DNA of 20,594 nt from an uncultured Moraxella sp. (GCA_943908405.1 CALTTE010000027.1:1-20594); one strand, 5' to 3'. Shown: positions 7,732-15,968, numbered from the stretch's first letter. Program-made: numbers and translations. The notes: generated by a model not told the origin, from the letters alone.

Positions 7732-8744
7732 TGTCATTAACCAGCATTGATAAATTAACCACCCCCTTGAAAATTGGCAATCAGCACATTGCCAATCGCT
7801 TAATTGTTGCCCCAATGGCTGGGGTAACCGACAACCCTTTTCGCCGTTTGTGCAAAAGCTTTGGGGCAGGGCACGCCATCTCGGAGATGATTATTGCCGA
7901 TACCGCCCTTTATGCACAGCAAAAATCGCTATACCGTGCCAATTTTACTGGTGAAATTGCCCCCATTACCGCCCAAATTGCAGGTTCTGACCCCAAAAAA
8001 TTAGCCGAAGCAGCACGCTTTCAAGTGGATAATGGGGCAATGATGGTGGACATCAATATGGGCTGTCCTGCCAAAAAAGTATGCAAAAAATTGGCAGGTT
8101 CAGCCCTATTACAAGACATTGAACTTATCAAACGTCTGCTTGATGCGGCGGTTAATGCCGTATCCGTGCCTGTTACCTTAAAGACTCGGCTAGGCTTTGC
8201 CAATGGGCAAGAAAATATCCGACAAGTGGCACAAATCGCCGAACAAGCAGGCATTGCCGCCATCGCCATTCACGGACGCACACGGGAGGATTTTTATACT
8301 GGCACAGCACGTTATTCATTAATCCGACAAGTGAAGCAAACCGTTAATATCCCTGTCATTGCCAATGGCGATATTGACAGCCCCCACAAGGCGATGCAAG
8401 TACTCAATGATACCGGAGCAGATGGCATAATGATAGGACGAGCCGCCCAAGGTCAGCCGTGGATTTTTCGTGATATGTTGTCTTATGCCACCAATCAAAC
8501 CACCCCACCGCCCCCGTCAATCGATGAATTACGCCACATTGTGCTAACGCATTTACAGGATATTTATCAATTTTATGGGGAATATTCAGGGTGTCGCATT
8601 GCCCGTAAACACATTGCTTGGTACACCTCAGGCATCAAAAACAGCAATGCCTTTCGCCAAGCAATGTATGCTTGTGATAGCACCAAAGCACAGTATCGTG
8701 TGGTTGATACATTTTTAGGGGGCATTGATGATGAAGACAAATAA
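7731..8744 (+). CDS. dusB: tRNA-dihydrouridine synthase B
   Basis: 337 residues, FMN-dependent. It reduces specific uridines in the tRNA D-loop to dihydrouridine. The N-terminal TIM barrel carries VAPMAGVTDNPFRRL (26-40), the catalytic-cysteine motif NMGCPAKKV with Cys112, the IHGRTRE segment and the phosphate-binding GADGIMIGRAAQGQPWIF near 240; a helical C-terminal domain contains RKHIAWY. DusB is chosen over DusA/DusC from the GCPAKKVCKKLAGSALL pattern and overall length (E. coli DusB 321). The ATG overlaps the stop of the purine permease as TAATG, which favours translational coupling. fis, which follows dusB in enterobacteria, is absent; xseA converges from the other strand instead. Confidence 0.92.
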   Translation: MSLTSIDKLTTPLKIGNQHIANRLIVAPMAGVTDNPFRRLCKSFGAGHAISEMIIADTALYAQQKSLYRANFTGEIAPITAQIAGSDPKKLAEAARFQVDNGAMMVDINMGCPAKKVCKKLAGSALLQDIELIKRLLDAAVNAVSVPVTLKTRLGFANGQENIRQVAQIAEQAGIAAIAIHGRTREDFYTGTARYSLIRQVKQTVNIPVIANGDIDSPHKAMQVLNDTGADGIMIGRAAQGQPWIFRDMLSYATNQTTPPPPSIDELRHIVLTHLQDIYQFYGEYSGCRIARKHIAWYTSGIKNSNAFRQAMYACDSTKAQYRVVDTFLGGIDDEDK

Positions 8745-8854
8745 CCAAATAATAATAACAACCAAACAGCCATCAAATCATCATCAATTTTTTAGGTGCT
8801 AATGTTGACTGGCTTTGATTGACTGGCAGTTTTATTTTTTGTTTTTATTTTTTG

Positions 8855-10192
8855 TTAAATTTTTTCATCTTTGCTGATGTGTTGTACTTTTGCTATCACC
8901 GTGCCATCGGCAAATTGAATATAAATTGTATCATCAAGATTTAGCGATTGGGCATTGGTTGTTTGCCCATCTTTTTTGACAATGGCATAGCCTTTATTTA
9001 ACACGGCAGCAGGGTCAAACCATTGTACCACCGCTTGCCAATAATTGAGCTGTTCACTGGCACGTTGGCTGTGTTGATAGGCCATTTTGTGGGCAGTAAA
9101 ATAATGCTGGCAAGTGTTTTTTTGCTGATAAACACTTGCCCAAGCTGATGTTTTTAATTGGATTTTTTGTTGTGCAAGCTCACCTTTGTATTGATGTAAT
9201 CTGTTTTTTGCCCCAAATTTAAGCTGTTGCTGTTGTGTTTGGCAGTTGATTTGGTGTTGTTTTAAATGATTTTTACTTAATTTTGCCACCATCTTGGCAT
9301 AATAAGCCACTGTTTGCCAGCGTTTTACCAAAAAATTTTCAATCCCCCAAATCACTTTGGAGGGCGTATCAAAACTATGATGAGCCACATCATCTAAAAT
9401 CACTCGGTCTCGCTCGTGCCCAATACCCACCCAAACAGGCAATGGCATCTCAGCGACCATCGCCGCCAGCTCATAATCATTTAAATACGCCAAATCGCCC
9501 ACCGCCCCACCACCACGAATCATCACCACCAAATCGGGCTGTTTTGTATCTGATAAATCCTTAATGACTTGCAAAACGTGGCGAAGCTGTTGTGGGGCAT
9601 TATTGCCTTGAAAAGTGGCATAATAATAATCAAAGTGGCACACGCCTGCACTTTGTAATCTGTCGGCTTCCGCTTTAAAATCGCCCAAGCCTGCCGCTTG
9701 TTCTGGAACAACCACCGCCACCGTTTGAATATCAAAGGGCATCGCACGGCTTTTGTTTAAGGTTAATAACCCAAGCTCATCAAGTTTGGCTTGCATTGCT
9801 TGGTAATCTTGGGCTAATTGCCCCAAGGTGTAATTGGGGTCAATATCAACAACATTAAAACTAAAGCCATACTGGGGGTGAAAAGTGGCTTTGCCTTTTA
9901 ATAAAACACTCAAATCTGCCGTTAATGACCTGCCTGCTTGTTGTTTAAATTTGGTCAGCAACGTTTGGGCATAAGACCGCCAAATGGTGGCACGGCAACT
10001 GGCATTAATCGCCCCTTGTTCGTCTTTGTCGGCAAGCTCCAAATAATAATGCCCCGATTTGGAATGCATCGCACGAATTTCACACACCACCCAACATTCA
10101 ACCGCAAAATTATCCTGTATGGCATATTTAACTGCATTAAGATAATCAGCCAGATGAATAACGCTTGTTGGGTTCATTGTTGTTGTATTCAT
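8855..10192 (-). CDS. xseA: Exodeoxyribonuclease VII large subunit
   Basis: 445 residues from the chosen start (E. coli XseA 456). With small XseB subunits it degrades single-stranded DNA to acid-soluble oligonucleotides. An N-terminal OB-fold (about 10-118, with WVVCEIRAMHSKSGHYYLEL) precedes the catalytic domain: Asp171 in GLGDFKAEA, Arg226 in MIRGGGAVGDL and His259/Asp262 in GIGHERD, matching the family's catalytic residues; a long helical C-terminal region with many Gln and Lys residues follows. The frame extends upstream to a TTG at 10234, but the ATG at 10192 has an AAAGAGA ribosome site on this strand and removes a Lys-rich, non-homologous stretch; a second ATG at 10177 is possible. 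xseB is not in the window. It is convergent with dusB and divergent from gdh. Confidence 0.92.
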   Translation of the reverse strand: MNTTTMNPTSVIHLADYLNAVKYAIQDNFAVECWVVCEIRAMHSKSGHYYLELADKDEQGAINASCRATIWRSYAQTLLTKFKQQAGRSLTADLSVLLKGKATFHPQYGFSFNVVDIDPNYTLGQLAQDYQAMQAKLDELGLLTLNKSRAMPFDIQTVAVVVPEQAAGLGDFKAEADRLQSAGVCHFDYYYATFQGNNAPQQLRHVLQVIKDLSDTKQPDLVVMIRGGGAVGDLAYLNDYELAAMVAEMPLPVWVGIGHERDRVILDDVAHHSFDTPSKVIWGIENFLVKRWQTVAYYAKMVAKLSKNHLKQHQINCQTQQQQLKFGAKNRLHQYKGELAQQKIQLKTSAWASVYQQKNTCQHYFTAHKMAYQHSQRASEQLNYWQAVVQWFDPAAVLNKGYAIVKKDGQTTNAQSLNLDDTIYIQFADGTVIAKVQHISKDEKI

Positions 10193-10220
10193 TGTTGTCT
10201 CTTTTTGTTTTTTTGTGGGT

Positions 10221-10327
10221 TTAACGTAAATCAATCTTAATGTAATTACAATTAATGTAACTATAATTAACGCATCGTTATTAACACCCAGTTATTAACG
10301 CACAGTTAACGCCCAGTTAATACATTG
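10221..10327. repeat. Degenerate tandem array with TTAAYG units and shrinking period
   Basis: TTAA occurs at 10221, 10237, 10252, 10267, 10281, 10295, 10306 and 10317, that is at spacings of 16, 15, 15, 14, 14, 11 and 11 bases. Most units begin TTAACG or TTAATG, and neighbouring units resemble each other most: TTAATGTAATTACAA next to TTAATGTAACTATAA, and TTAACGCACAG next to TTAACGCCCAG. This looks like a tandem repeat that has drifted in length and sequence, placed between two divergent genes. An operator array is possible but no regulator is recognised. Confidence 0.65.
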
Positions 10328-10354
10328 TTGTTGTTACGCCGTTTAATTTTTTAT

Positions 10355-10383
10355 TTGTCAAAATGGCAAATTTGCGGTATCTT
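10355..10383 (+). promoter_or_regulatory. Candidate sigma70 promoter of gdh
   Basis: TTGTCA (10355-10360, 5 of 6) and TATCTT (10378-10383, 4 of 6) are 17 bases apart. Transcription would start near 10390, inside the GCTTAAATTTAAGC palindrome, giving a leader of about 66 bases before the ATG at 10456. Confidence 0.45.
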
Positions 10384-10387
10384 ATAC

Positions 10388-10424
10388 GCTTAAATTTAAG
10401 CTTTTGCTTTAAGTTTAAGGTTTT
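10388..10424. repeat. Perfect 14-bp palindrome with an adjacent imperfect copy
   Basis: GCTTAAATTTAAGC (10388-10401) is a perfect palindrome. After TTTT it is followed by GCTTTAAGTTTAAGG (10406-10420), a near copy also followed by TTTT. The pair lies at the predicted transcription start of gdh and could be a repressor operator or simply AT-rich sequence duplication. Confidence 0.6.
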
Positions 10425-10455
10425 ATTTACAATATTAATGTTTCAAGGAGCTAAG

Positions 10456-13400
10456 ATGTCGTTACAGTTAGATCAAAATCGCTTAACCGCCCTGTCGCAA
10501 CAAGCCGATAAACACTATAAAGACCCTGATTTTACCCAATTTGTGCAGGCTTATTACAACAATGCCACCAACCAAAGCATTCGTCATTTTGATGACCAAA
10601 CGCTGGTGGCAATGGCATATCAGCATTTTCAATTATTAAATGCCCACACGCAAGGCACGCCAAGTGTTGCTATTTTTAATCCCAACAAAAAAACACACGG
10701 CTTTGACAGCGATTATACCACCGTTTGCGTGGTCGTTAAAGACCGTCCCTTTTTGACCGATACGCTATTGATGAGTCTTGACAGTCAAGATTTGGGGGTG
10801 CATCGCTTATTTAATACCATCTTGGAGATTCAATCCGATAAAAAGTCTGCCATCACTCAAGCCAAAGAAAGCACCAGCGATAATGCCGACAACAAAGCCT
10901 TTTTTTATGCTGAAATTGATAAAGTGAGCGACGTTAAGCTTGATGACATCAAACAAGCGTTATTACAAAAAATTGACACCATTGACACTATTGTCGGTGA
11001 TTGGCAAGCCATGCAAGACAAATTGACCGCTATCAAAGATGAACTGGCAAGCCGTCCCATTCCTGAAAGCGTGCAATCTAAAGCATCGGTGTTGTCGTTT
11101 TTACAATGGATTGGCGATAGTAATTTTATTTTTATGGGCTTTAGAGAATACCGCTTTGATCATTCAGGCGATGAGCTTGAATTGTATTCGGTGGGTGGCT
11201 CTGGGCTTGGACTACTCAAAGGACAAAAAAACGATGCACTGTCTGAAAGCTTTCATCGTCTACCCAACAACCTTCGCCATCTGATTGCCACCCCAAGGGT
11301 ATTGCTATTATCCAAATCGGCACATTTATCGCCCGTACATCGTCCTGCTTATATGGATTTTTTGGGTGTGCAAAAATTTGATGACAACGGCAAGCTTATT
11401 GGCGAATACCGCTTTTTAGGACTGCTGACGTCAAATGCTTATCATACACAGGTAGCACAAATTCCGCTATTGCAACAAAAAACCGAGCAAATTTTAAATG
11501 GGCTTGGACTAATCAAAGGTGGACACAGTTATACCAAAGTGGCTCATATCATCAACACCTTGCCTCGTGATGACTTATTTCAAGCCAGTATTGATGAGCT
11601 GTCTGAGATTGTGATGGATATTGCCTCCTTGCAAGACAAAAACGCACTTAAACTGTTTGGACGCATTGACCATTACCAACGCTTTGTGTCGTGCTTGGTA
11701 TATATCCCCAAACACAAATTCAACACCCAATTACGCCAAAAAATTGGGCAAGCCTTAATAGACGCCTTTAATGGCACCTCATCAAGTTTTACCACTGATT
11801 TTAATGAGGTACACCATACCCGTGTTCACTACCATATCCGCACCAGTGCAGGGCAAGTAGGCAATGTTGATGTTCCTGCCTTGGAGCAACAATTGGCTGA
11901 TTTAATGCACGATTGGCGTGATGATGTTAAAAACCAAATAAAAACCCAACTTGAAGATAAGCAGTTAGATGATAATATCGCCAAAAAACTCAGCGATAAC
12001 TTATCGTTTGTGCCAGCGTCTTATCAAGAGCGTTTTGATGGCTCTCAAGCGATTGAAGATGGCAAACAGCTATTGGCACTCAAAGACCAAACGATTATTT
12101 GGCGATTGCTAAATAAGGATAACAAGCTTGCTTTAAAAGTTTATGGCAAAAACGAACCTGCCACTTTGTCGCAGATTTTACCGATTTTAGAAAATTTTGG
12201 GTTAACGGTATTGTCAGCTCAAACCTATCGTTTTGCCAGTAAAACCCCTGTTTGGTTGCAAGAATATCGCCTTGTGCTCAATGAAAAAAACAGCCAAGAC
12301 AATCAAGATAGCGATAGCAAAGACCGTAACGACAATCAAAAAACCATTGATTTTGATACCGTCAAAGACCAAGTTGAGCAGGCGTTGGCCGAGATTTGGC
12401 ACGGACAAATTGAAAGCGACCCATTAAATGAGCTGATTTTAACCACGGCATTAAACAGCTATGATGTGGTGGTATTGCGGGCGTTATCACGTTATATGAT
12501 TCAAGCCACCGCCCCATTTTCTACCAGCTACATTCATCAAACCTTGCTTAGCAATAAAAAATTGGCCAGTTTGTTGATTGAATTGTTTCACTGTAAATTT
12601 GACCCAAAGCAACAAGATGACCGTACCAAAGATCAACTTAGCCATATTCATCAACGTATTGACGATGAATTAACCCAAGTATCAAGCCTTGACGAAGACC
12701 GTATTATTCACTGGTTTATTGAGCTATTGCAAGCGATGGTACGCACCAACTTTTATCAAAGCGATGACAATGGCAACAAAAAAGACCGCTTGTCCTTTAA
12801 ATTCAAAGCCAGTGACATCTCAGGACTACCCAAACCAAAACCAATGTTTGAGATTTATGTCTATTCACCACGTACCGAAGGGGTGCATTTGCGTGGTGGC
12901 AAGGTAGCTCGTGGTGGCTTACGCTGGAGCGACCGTATGGAGGACTATCGCACCGAAGTTTTAGGACTGGTTAAGGCTCAGATGGTCAAAAATGCAGTGA
13001 TTGTGCCTGTTGGCTCTAAAGGTGGCTTTGTGGTGAAAGATAAAAGCAAACAAAGCGATAGAGAAGCGTGGCAAAAAGAGGGGGTGGCTTGCTACCAAAC
13101 TTATATTCGTGGCTTGCTTGACATTACCGATAATTTGGTTGACGGCAAAATTGCCCCACCTGCCGATACCGTGCGATTGGACGAGGACGACCCTTATTTG
13201 GTGGTCGCCGCCGACAAAGGCACAGCCAGCTTTTCTGACATTGCCAACAAATTGTCTAAAGAATACAATTTTTGGTTGCAAGATGCCTTTGCGTCAGGGG
13301 GGTCAGCAGGCTATGACCATAAGGGCATGGGTATTACCGCTCGTGGGGCGTGGGAATCGGTTAAACGCCATTTCCGCTTAATGAATAAAGACATTCAAAA

Positions 13401-15267
13401 CAAAGACAAGTTTACCGTCGTTGGTATTGGCGATATGAGCGGTGATGTGTTTGGTAATGGTATGTTGTTATCCAAAAACATTGAGCTTGTTGCCGCCTTT
13501 AACCACTTGCATATCTTTATTGACCCCAATCCAGATGCCGAAGCGTCATTTAAAGAACGCGAACGGCTGTTTAATATGCCACGTTCACAGTGGGCAGATT
13601 ATAATGATGCCCTGATTAGTGCAGGCGGGGGAGTATTTTCACGCACCGACAAAGCCATTACCATCACCAAAGAGATGAAAGCCCGCTTTGATATTGATGA
13701 GGACAAACTCACGCCCAATGAGTTATTAAGCTATCTGTTAAAATCATCTGTGGATTTGATTTGGAATGGCGGTATTGGCACTTATATCAAAGCCTCTGAC
13801 GAGGAGCATAGTGCCGTTGGCGACCGTGCTAATGACCCCATCAGAGTCAATGGCGAGGACGTGCGTGCTCGTGTCATCGGCGAAGGTGGTAATTTGGGCT
13901 GCACCCAAAAAGGACGGATTGAATATGCCCTAAACGGTGGGCGTATCTATACCGATGCTATTGATAATTCAGGGGGGGTGAACTGTTCTGACCACGAGGT
14001 TAATATCAAAATCCTACTTGGGGCGGCAGTAGAGCGGGGCGATTTAACGCTTGATGAGCGTAATGAATTGCTTGCCAGTATGACCGATGAGGTGGCAAAA
14101 TTGGTATTACGTCAAAACTATCTACAGCCGCAAGCGATTGAATTATCGGCTTTTGAAAGTCATAAACGCCTTGATGACAATGCTAAGCTGATGCAATATT
14201 TAGAAAGTCAAGGGCGTCTTGACCGCAACATTGAGTTTTTGCCAAATGATGATACCATCAACAGACGTAAAGCCAGTGAAGAAGGATTAACCAACCCTGA
14301 ATTGGCGGTATTGTTGGCTTATGGCAAAATGTGGGTTTATGATGAAATGCTTGCCAGTGATTTGCCTAATGACGATTACTTTTTGGCAGAGCTTAAAAAA
14401 TACTTTCCCAACACGCTAGCTTATGATTATTTTGAGGATATGACTAAGCATCGCTTACACCGTGAGATTATTTGTACTTATTTGACCAATGGCGTGGTTA
14501 ATCGCTTGGGTATTGAAAATGTCTTTAATTTATACTCACAATCAGGCTTTAGCATTGCTGATATTACAAGAGCCTATGCGGTGGTGCGTGATGTATTTGG
14601 GGTGCAATCGCTGTGGGATAAGCTCTCCGCTCTTGATACTATTGCCGATGCCAAAGCCCAGCTACAAATTGAGCTTGACATTCGTGAGTTACTTAAGACA
14701 ACCATGCTGTGGTTTTTGGATAATGAAGACTTACAAGCGGTGGATCAAATTACCAATGCCTATAAAGACGATGTACAAGCGTTGATAACTGATAACAAAC
14801 TTGCTGATGACCATTTGCAAGCCCTTGCCAAAACCAAAGATAACTTGGTAGCACAAAATGTGCCAAGTGATGAGGCTGATGTGTTTGCTCGTTTGGCGAT
14901 GTTGCCTTATTTGCTTGATGTGGTTAAATTGGCTAAGCGTCAAAAAACCGATGTCAAAGCGGTTGCTTATGCTTACTTTAAAGTCTATCACGCATTGAAT
15001 TTGGATCAAATTAGCGATGAGCTTGATCATCTGCCCAAAAACGATTATTGGGAGCGTCGTGCTATCAATGCCTTAACCCAAGAACTTAAAGGCACGGTTG
15101 CCAATTTATCGGCGGTAGCATTAAAACAAGGGCTTGATACTTGGCTTGATAAGCACAAAACCGCCTTGTCAAAAATCAGTGATGAATTAGATGGTTTAAA
15201 AGACAATTTGTCTTTGGCTTCGCTGTCGGTGTTATTAAGTGAAATCAATACCTTAAAAGACGAATAA
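10456..15267 (+). CDS. gdhB: NAD-dependent glutamate dehydrogenase, large (about 180 kDa) type
   Basis: 1603 residues from the chosen start. It oxidatively deaminates glutamate to 2-oxoglutarate and ammonia with NAD+, a catabolic role. The large bacterial class has an N-terminal regulatory half with ACT-like segments (about 1-700), a central catalytic domain and a long C-terminal helical region. Visible in the catalytic part are GGLRWSDRMEDYRTEVLGL, the active-site lysine region VPVGSKGGFV (Lys855), VVGIGDMSGDVFGNGML of the nucleotide-binding region and GEGGNLGCTQKGRIEYAL. The length fits Pseudomonas aeruginosa GdhB (about 1620), from which the symbol is borrowed. The reading frame extends to 10363, but AAGGAG at 10445-10450, five bases before the ATG at 10456, decides the start. 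A hydrophilic Asp/Ser/Asn insert (about residues 612-632) splits the regulatory half. It is monocistronic: an own promoter upstream, a strong terminator downstream. Confidence 0.93.
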   Translation: MSLQLDQNRLTALSQQADKHYKDPDFTQFVQAYYNNATNQSIRHFDDQTLVAMAYQHFQLLNAHTQGTPSVAIFNPNKKTHGFDSDYTTVCVVVKDRPFLTDTLLMSLDSQDLGVHRLFNTILEIQSDKKSAITQAKESTSDNADNKAFFYAEIDKVSDVKLDDIKQALLQKIDTIDTIVGDWQAMQDKLTAIKDELASRPIPESVQSKASVLSFLQWIGDSNFIFMGFREYRFDHSGDELELYSVGGSGLGLLKGQKNDALSESFHRLPNNLRHLIATPRVLLLSKSAHLSPVHRPAYMDFLGVQKFDDNGKLIGEYRFLGLLTSNAYHTQVAQIPLLQQKTEQILNGLGLIKGGHSYTKVAHIINTLPRDDLFQASIDELSEIVMDIASLQDKNALKLFGRIDHYQRFVSCLVYIPKHKFNTQLRQKIGQALIDAFNGTSSSFTTDFNEVHHTRVHYHIRTSAGQVGNVDVPALEQQLADLMHDWRDDVKNQIKTQLEDKQLDDNIAKKLSDNLSFVPASYQERFDGSQAIEDGKQLLALKDQTIIWRLLNKDNKLALKVYGKNEPATLSQILPILENFGLTVLSAQTYRFASKTPVWLQEYRLVLNEKNSQDNQDSDSKDRNDNQKTIDFDTVKDQVEQALAEIWHGQIESDPLNELILTTALNSYDVVVLRALSRYMIQATAPFSTSYIHQTLLSNKKLASLLIELFHCKFDPKQQDDRTKDQLSHIHQRIDDELTQVSSLDEDRIIHWFIELLQAMVRTNFYQSDDNGNKKDRLSFKFKASDISGLPKPKPMFEIYVYSPRTEGVHLRGGKVARGGLRWSDRMEDYRTEVLGLVKAQMVKNAVIVPVGSKGGFVVKDKSKQSDREAWQKEGVACYQTYIRGLLDITDNLVDGKIAPPADTVRLDEDDPYLVVAADKGTASFSDIANKLSKEYNFWLQDAFASGGSAGYDHKGMGITARGAWESVKRHFRLMNKDIQNKDKFTVVGIGDMSGDVFGNGMLLSKNIELVAAFNHLHIFIDPNPDAEASFKERERLFNMPRSQWADYNDALISAGGGVFSRTDKAITITKEMKARFDIDEDKLTPNELLSYLLKSSVDLIWNGGIGTYIKASDEEHSAVGDRANDPIRVNGEDVRARVIGEGGNLGCTQKGRIEYALNGGRIYTDAIDNSGGVNCSDHEVNIKILLGAAVERGDLTLDERNELLASMTDEVAKLVLRQNYLQPQAIELSAFESHKRLDDNAKLMQYLESQGRLDRNIEFLPNDDTINRRKASEEGLTNPELAVLLAYGKMWVYDEMLASDLPNDDYFLAELKKYFPNTLAYDYFEDMTKHRLHREIICTYLTNGVVNRLGIENVFNLYSQSGFSIADITRAYAVVRDVFGVQSLWDKLSALDTIADAKAQLQIELDIRELLKTTMLWFLDNEDLQAVDQITNAYKDDVQALITDNKLADDHLQALAKTKDNLVAQNVPSDEADVFARLAMLPYLLDVVKLAKRQKTDVKAVAYAYFKVYHALNLDQISDELDHLPKNDYWERRAINALTQELKGTVANLSAVALKQGLDTWLDKHKTALSKISDELDGLKDNLSLASLSVLLSEINTLKDE

Positions 15268-15278
15268 TTGCAAACACA

Positions 15279-15317
15279 GCTAAAAAATCGCATCATTAAG
15301 GTGCGATTTTTATTTTA
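15279..15317. terminator. Rho-independent terminator of gdh (bidirectional form)
   Basis: AAAAATCGCA (15283-15292) pairs perfectly with TGCGATTTTT (15302-15311) around a nine-base loop, and the flanking GCTAAAA/TTTTAGC extends the symmetry. The stem starts 12 bases after the gdh stop codon. The A-run on one side and T-run on the other mean it could terminate in both directions. Confidence 0.85.
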
Positions 15318-15498
15318 GCGGCTTTGGCTGGGATTGGGGTTGGATTGTTACTGTTATTAAGGTATTTAAAGATAGTTTTTAATATGACTTAGTTTGGGAT
15401 AACTGAGTTTGGACAAATGTAAGGCAAGCAATCACAACATGCGACAAAAGAAAGTTATAACAAGAAAGTTACGATAAAAGAAATTTATGACAAAAGTA

Positions 15499-15527
15499 TT
15501 GAAAACGATAATTATTCCTGTTATTAT
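15499..15527 (+). promoter_or_regulatory. Candidate promoter of bfd
   Basis: TTGAAA (15499-15504) and TATTAT (15522-15527) are exactly 17 bases apart. Transcription would start near 15534, leaving about 106 bases of leader to the bfd ATG at 15640. The element overlaps Fur-like sequence (see 15506-15561). Confidence 0.5.
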
Positions 15528-15561
15528 ATGATAATTGTTTGTTTTAATAATAATCATTGAT
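15506..15561. promoter_or_regulatory. Cluster of Fur-like half-sites upstream of bfd
   Basis: Three partial matches to Fur motifs lie together: CGATAATTATTCCTG at 15506-15520 and TGATAATTGTTTGTT at 15529-15543 (each 9 of 14 to the 7-1-7 core, with an intact left half), and 15543-15561, which contains ATAATCATT and agrees at 13 of 19 positions with the classical 19-base box. None is as good as the tonB site. In E. coli bfd is repressed by Fur, so the location makes sense. Binding is inferred. Confidence 0.45.
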
Positions 15562-15639
15562 TTTTATCATCTTATGGGATTTGTAATTATTAATGGTGCT
15601 TATTTTGGGCTATTAGGATTTAGGTTATTAGGAGTAGTG

Positions 15640-15834
15640 ATGTACGTTTGCATTTGTCAGGATATCAATGACCATCAAATTAACAATGCCATTCATCAAG
15701 GCGTGGACAGCTTAGACAAATTAAAAGAAACACTTGGCGTTGCTACCTGCTGTGGTTGCTGTGAGCCGATGGTGCAAGATTTGCTTGAGGATTATCACAA
15801 TCACGCCACCGCCATTGATGCTATGGCAATTTAA
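15640..15834 (+). CDS. bfd: Bacterioferritin-associated ferredoxin
   Basis: 64 residues, the same size as E. coli Bfd. It carries a [2Fe-2S] cluster and passes electrons to bacterioferritin heme so that stored Fe3+ is reduced and released. Cluster ligands: Cys4 and Cys6 (MYVCICQ) with Cys38 and Cys41 (or 37 and 40) in the run TCCGCCEP, the CXC-X31-CXXC pattern of the BFD-like fold; the four cysteines so close together are slightly unusual. The frame is open further upstream, but GGAG at 15631-15634, five bases before this ATG, and the family N-terminus MYVC fix the start. It is followed by two bacterioferritin genes, its direct partners. Confidence 0.93.
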   Translation: MYVCICQDINDHQINNAIHQGVDSLDKLKETLGVATCCGCCEPMVQDLLEDYHNHATAIDAMAI

Positions 15835-15912
15835 ACGAATTAAGAAAAGTTCTTAGCACAACAACTATTCTCATAGTGAAAACTTTTCGCAGTTCATAAG
15901 CCATACAAAACT

Positions 15913-15944
15913 TTGCTTAACTTTTTTTATAAAAATGGTATGAT
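15913..15944 (+). promoter_or_regulatory. Candidate extended -10 promoter of the bacterioferritin genes
   Basis: TATGAT (15939-15944) is preceded by TGG, making an extended -10 (TGGTATGAT). TTAACT (15917-15922) at 16-base spacing, or TTGCTT (15913-15918) at 20, could serve as a -35. The start would fall near 15951, within the hairpin at 15946-15968. This would let bfr genes be expressed separately from bfd. Confidence 0.45.
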
Positions 15945-15945
15945 A

Positions 15946-15968
15946 GCCCCAAGTAATTGACTTGGGGC
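15946..15968 (+). terminator. Hairpin between bfd and the first bfr gene, probable bfd terminator
   Basis: GCCCCAAGT pairs perfectly with ACTTGGGGC around the loop AATTG, followed by TTATTTGTTG. The 9-bp GC-rich stem and the moderately T-rich tail fit an intrinsic terminator for bfd, 112 bases past its stop codon. The candidate bfr promoter abuts it, so the right half could also sit at the very 5' end of the bfr message. Confidence 0.55.

Larger units (their letters stand above)
10193..10455. other. Divergent intergenic region between xseA and gdh
   Basis: These 263 bases carry no gene that I can support. They hold a graded ladder of TTAA-anchored repeats (10221-10327), a TGTAATTACA palindrome (10241-10250), the candidate gdh promoter (10355-10383) and a palindrome with a diverged copy in the gdh leader (10388-10424). 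The xseA promoter must also lie here, but no hexamer pair on the minus strand stands out. Confidence 0.8.
15268..15639. other. Intergenic region between gdh and bfd
   Basis: These 372 bases hold the gdh terminator (15279-15317), then about 180 bases of AT-rich sequence with AAGAAAGTTA-like direct repeats near 15446-15471, and the putative Fur-regulated bfd promoter (15499-15561). The bfd frame is open back to 15535, but that stretch encodes only a hydrophobic string without a ribosome site and is not counted as coding. Confidence 0.75.

Noticed and set aside
8805..8827. Two copies of TTGACTGGC, 14 bases apart, in the dusB-xseA convergent gap
   Set aside because: They look like -35 motifs but no matching -10 or downstream gene exists, and they do not form a convincing terminator stem with the T-rich stretch that follows. 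Probably chance or a small duplication.
10363..10455. Upstream extension of the glutamate dehydrogenase frame by 31 residues
   Set aside because: The ATG at 10456 has a perfect AAGGAG five bases upstream, while the extension overlaps the promoter and palindromes.
15535..15639. Upstream extension of bfd adding 35 mostly hydrophobic residues
   Set aside because: Bfd proteins begin at MYVC, the internal ATG has a GGAG ribosome site, and the extension runs through the candidate promoter and Fur-like region.
15841..15888. Weak hairpins just after bfd (TAAGAA/TTCTTA and GAAAAGTT/AACTTTTC)
   Set aside because: The stems are AT-rich, mutually overlapping and lack a T-run; the GC-rich hairpin at 15946-15968 is the better terminator candidate.
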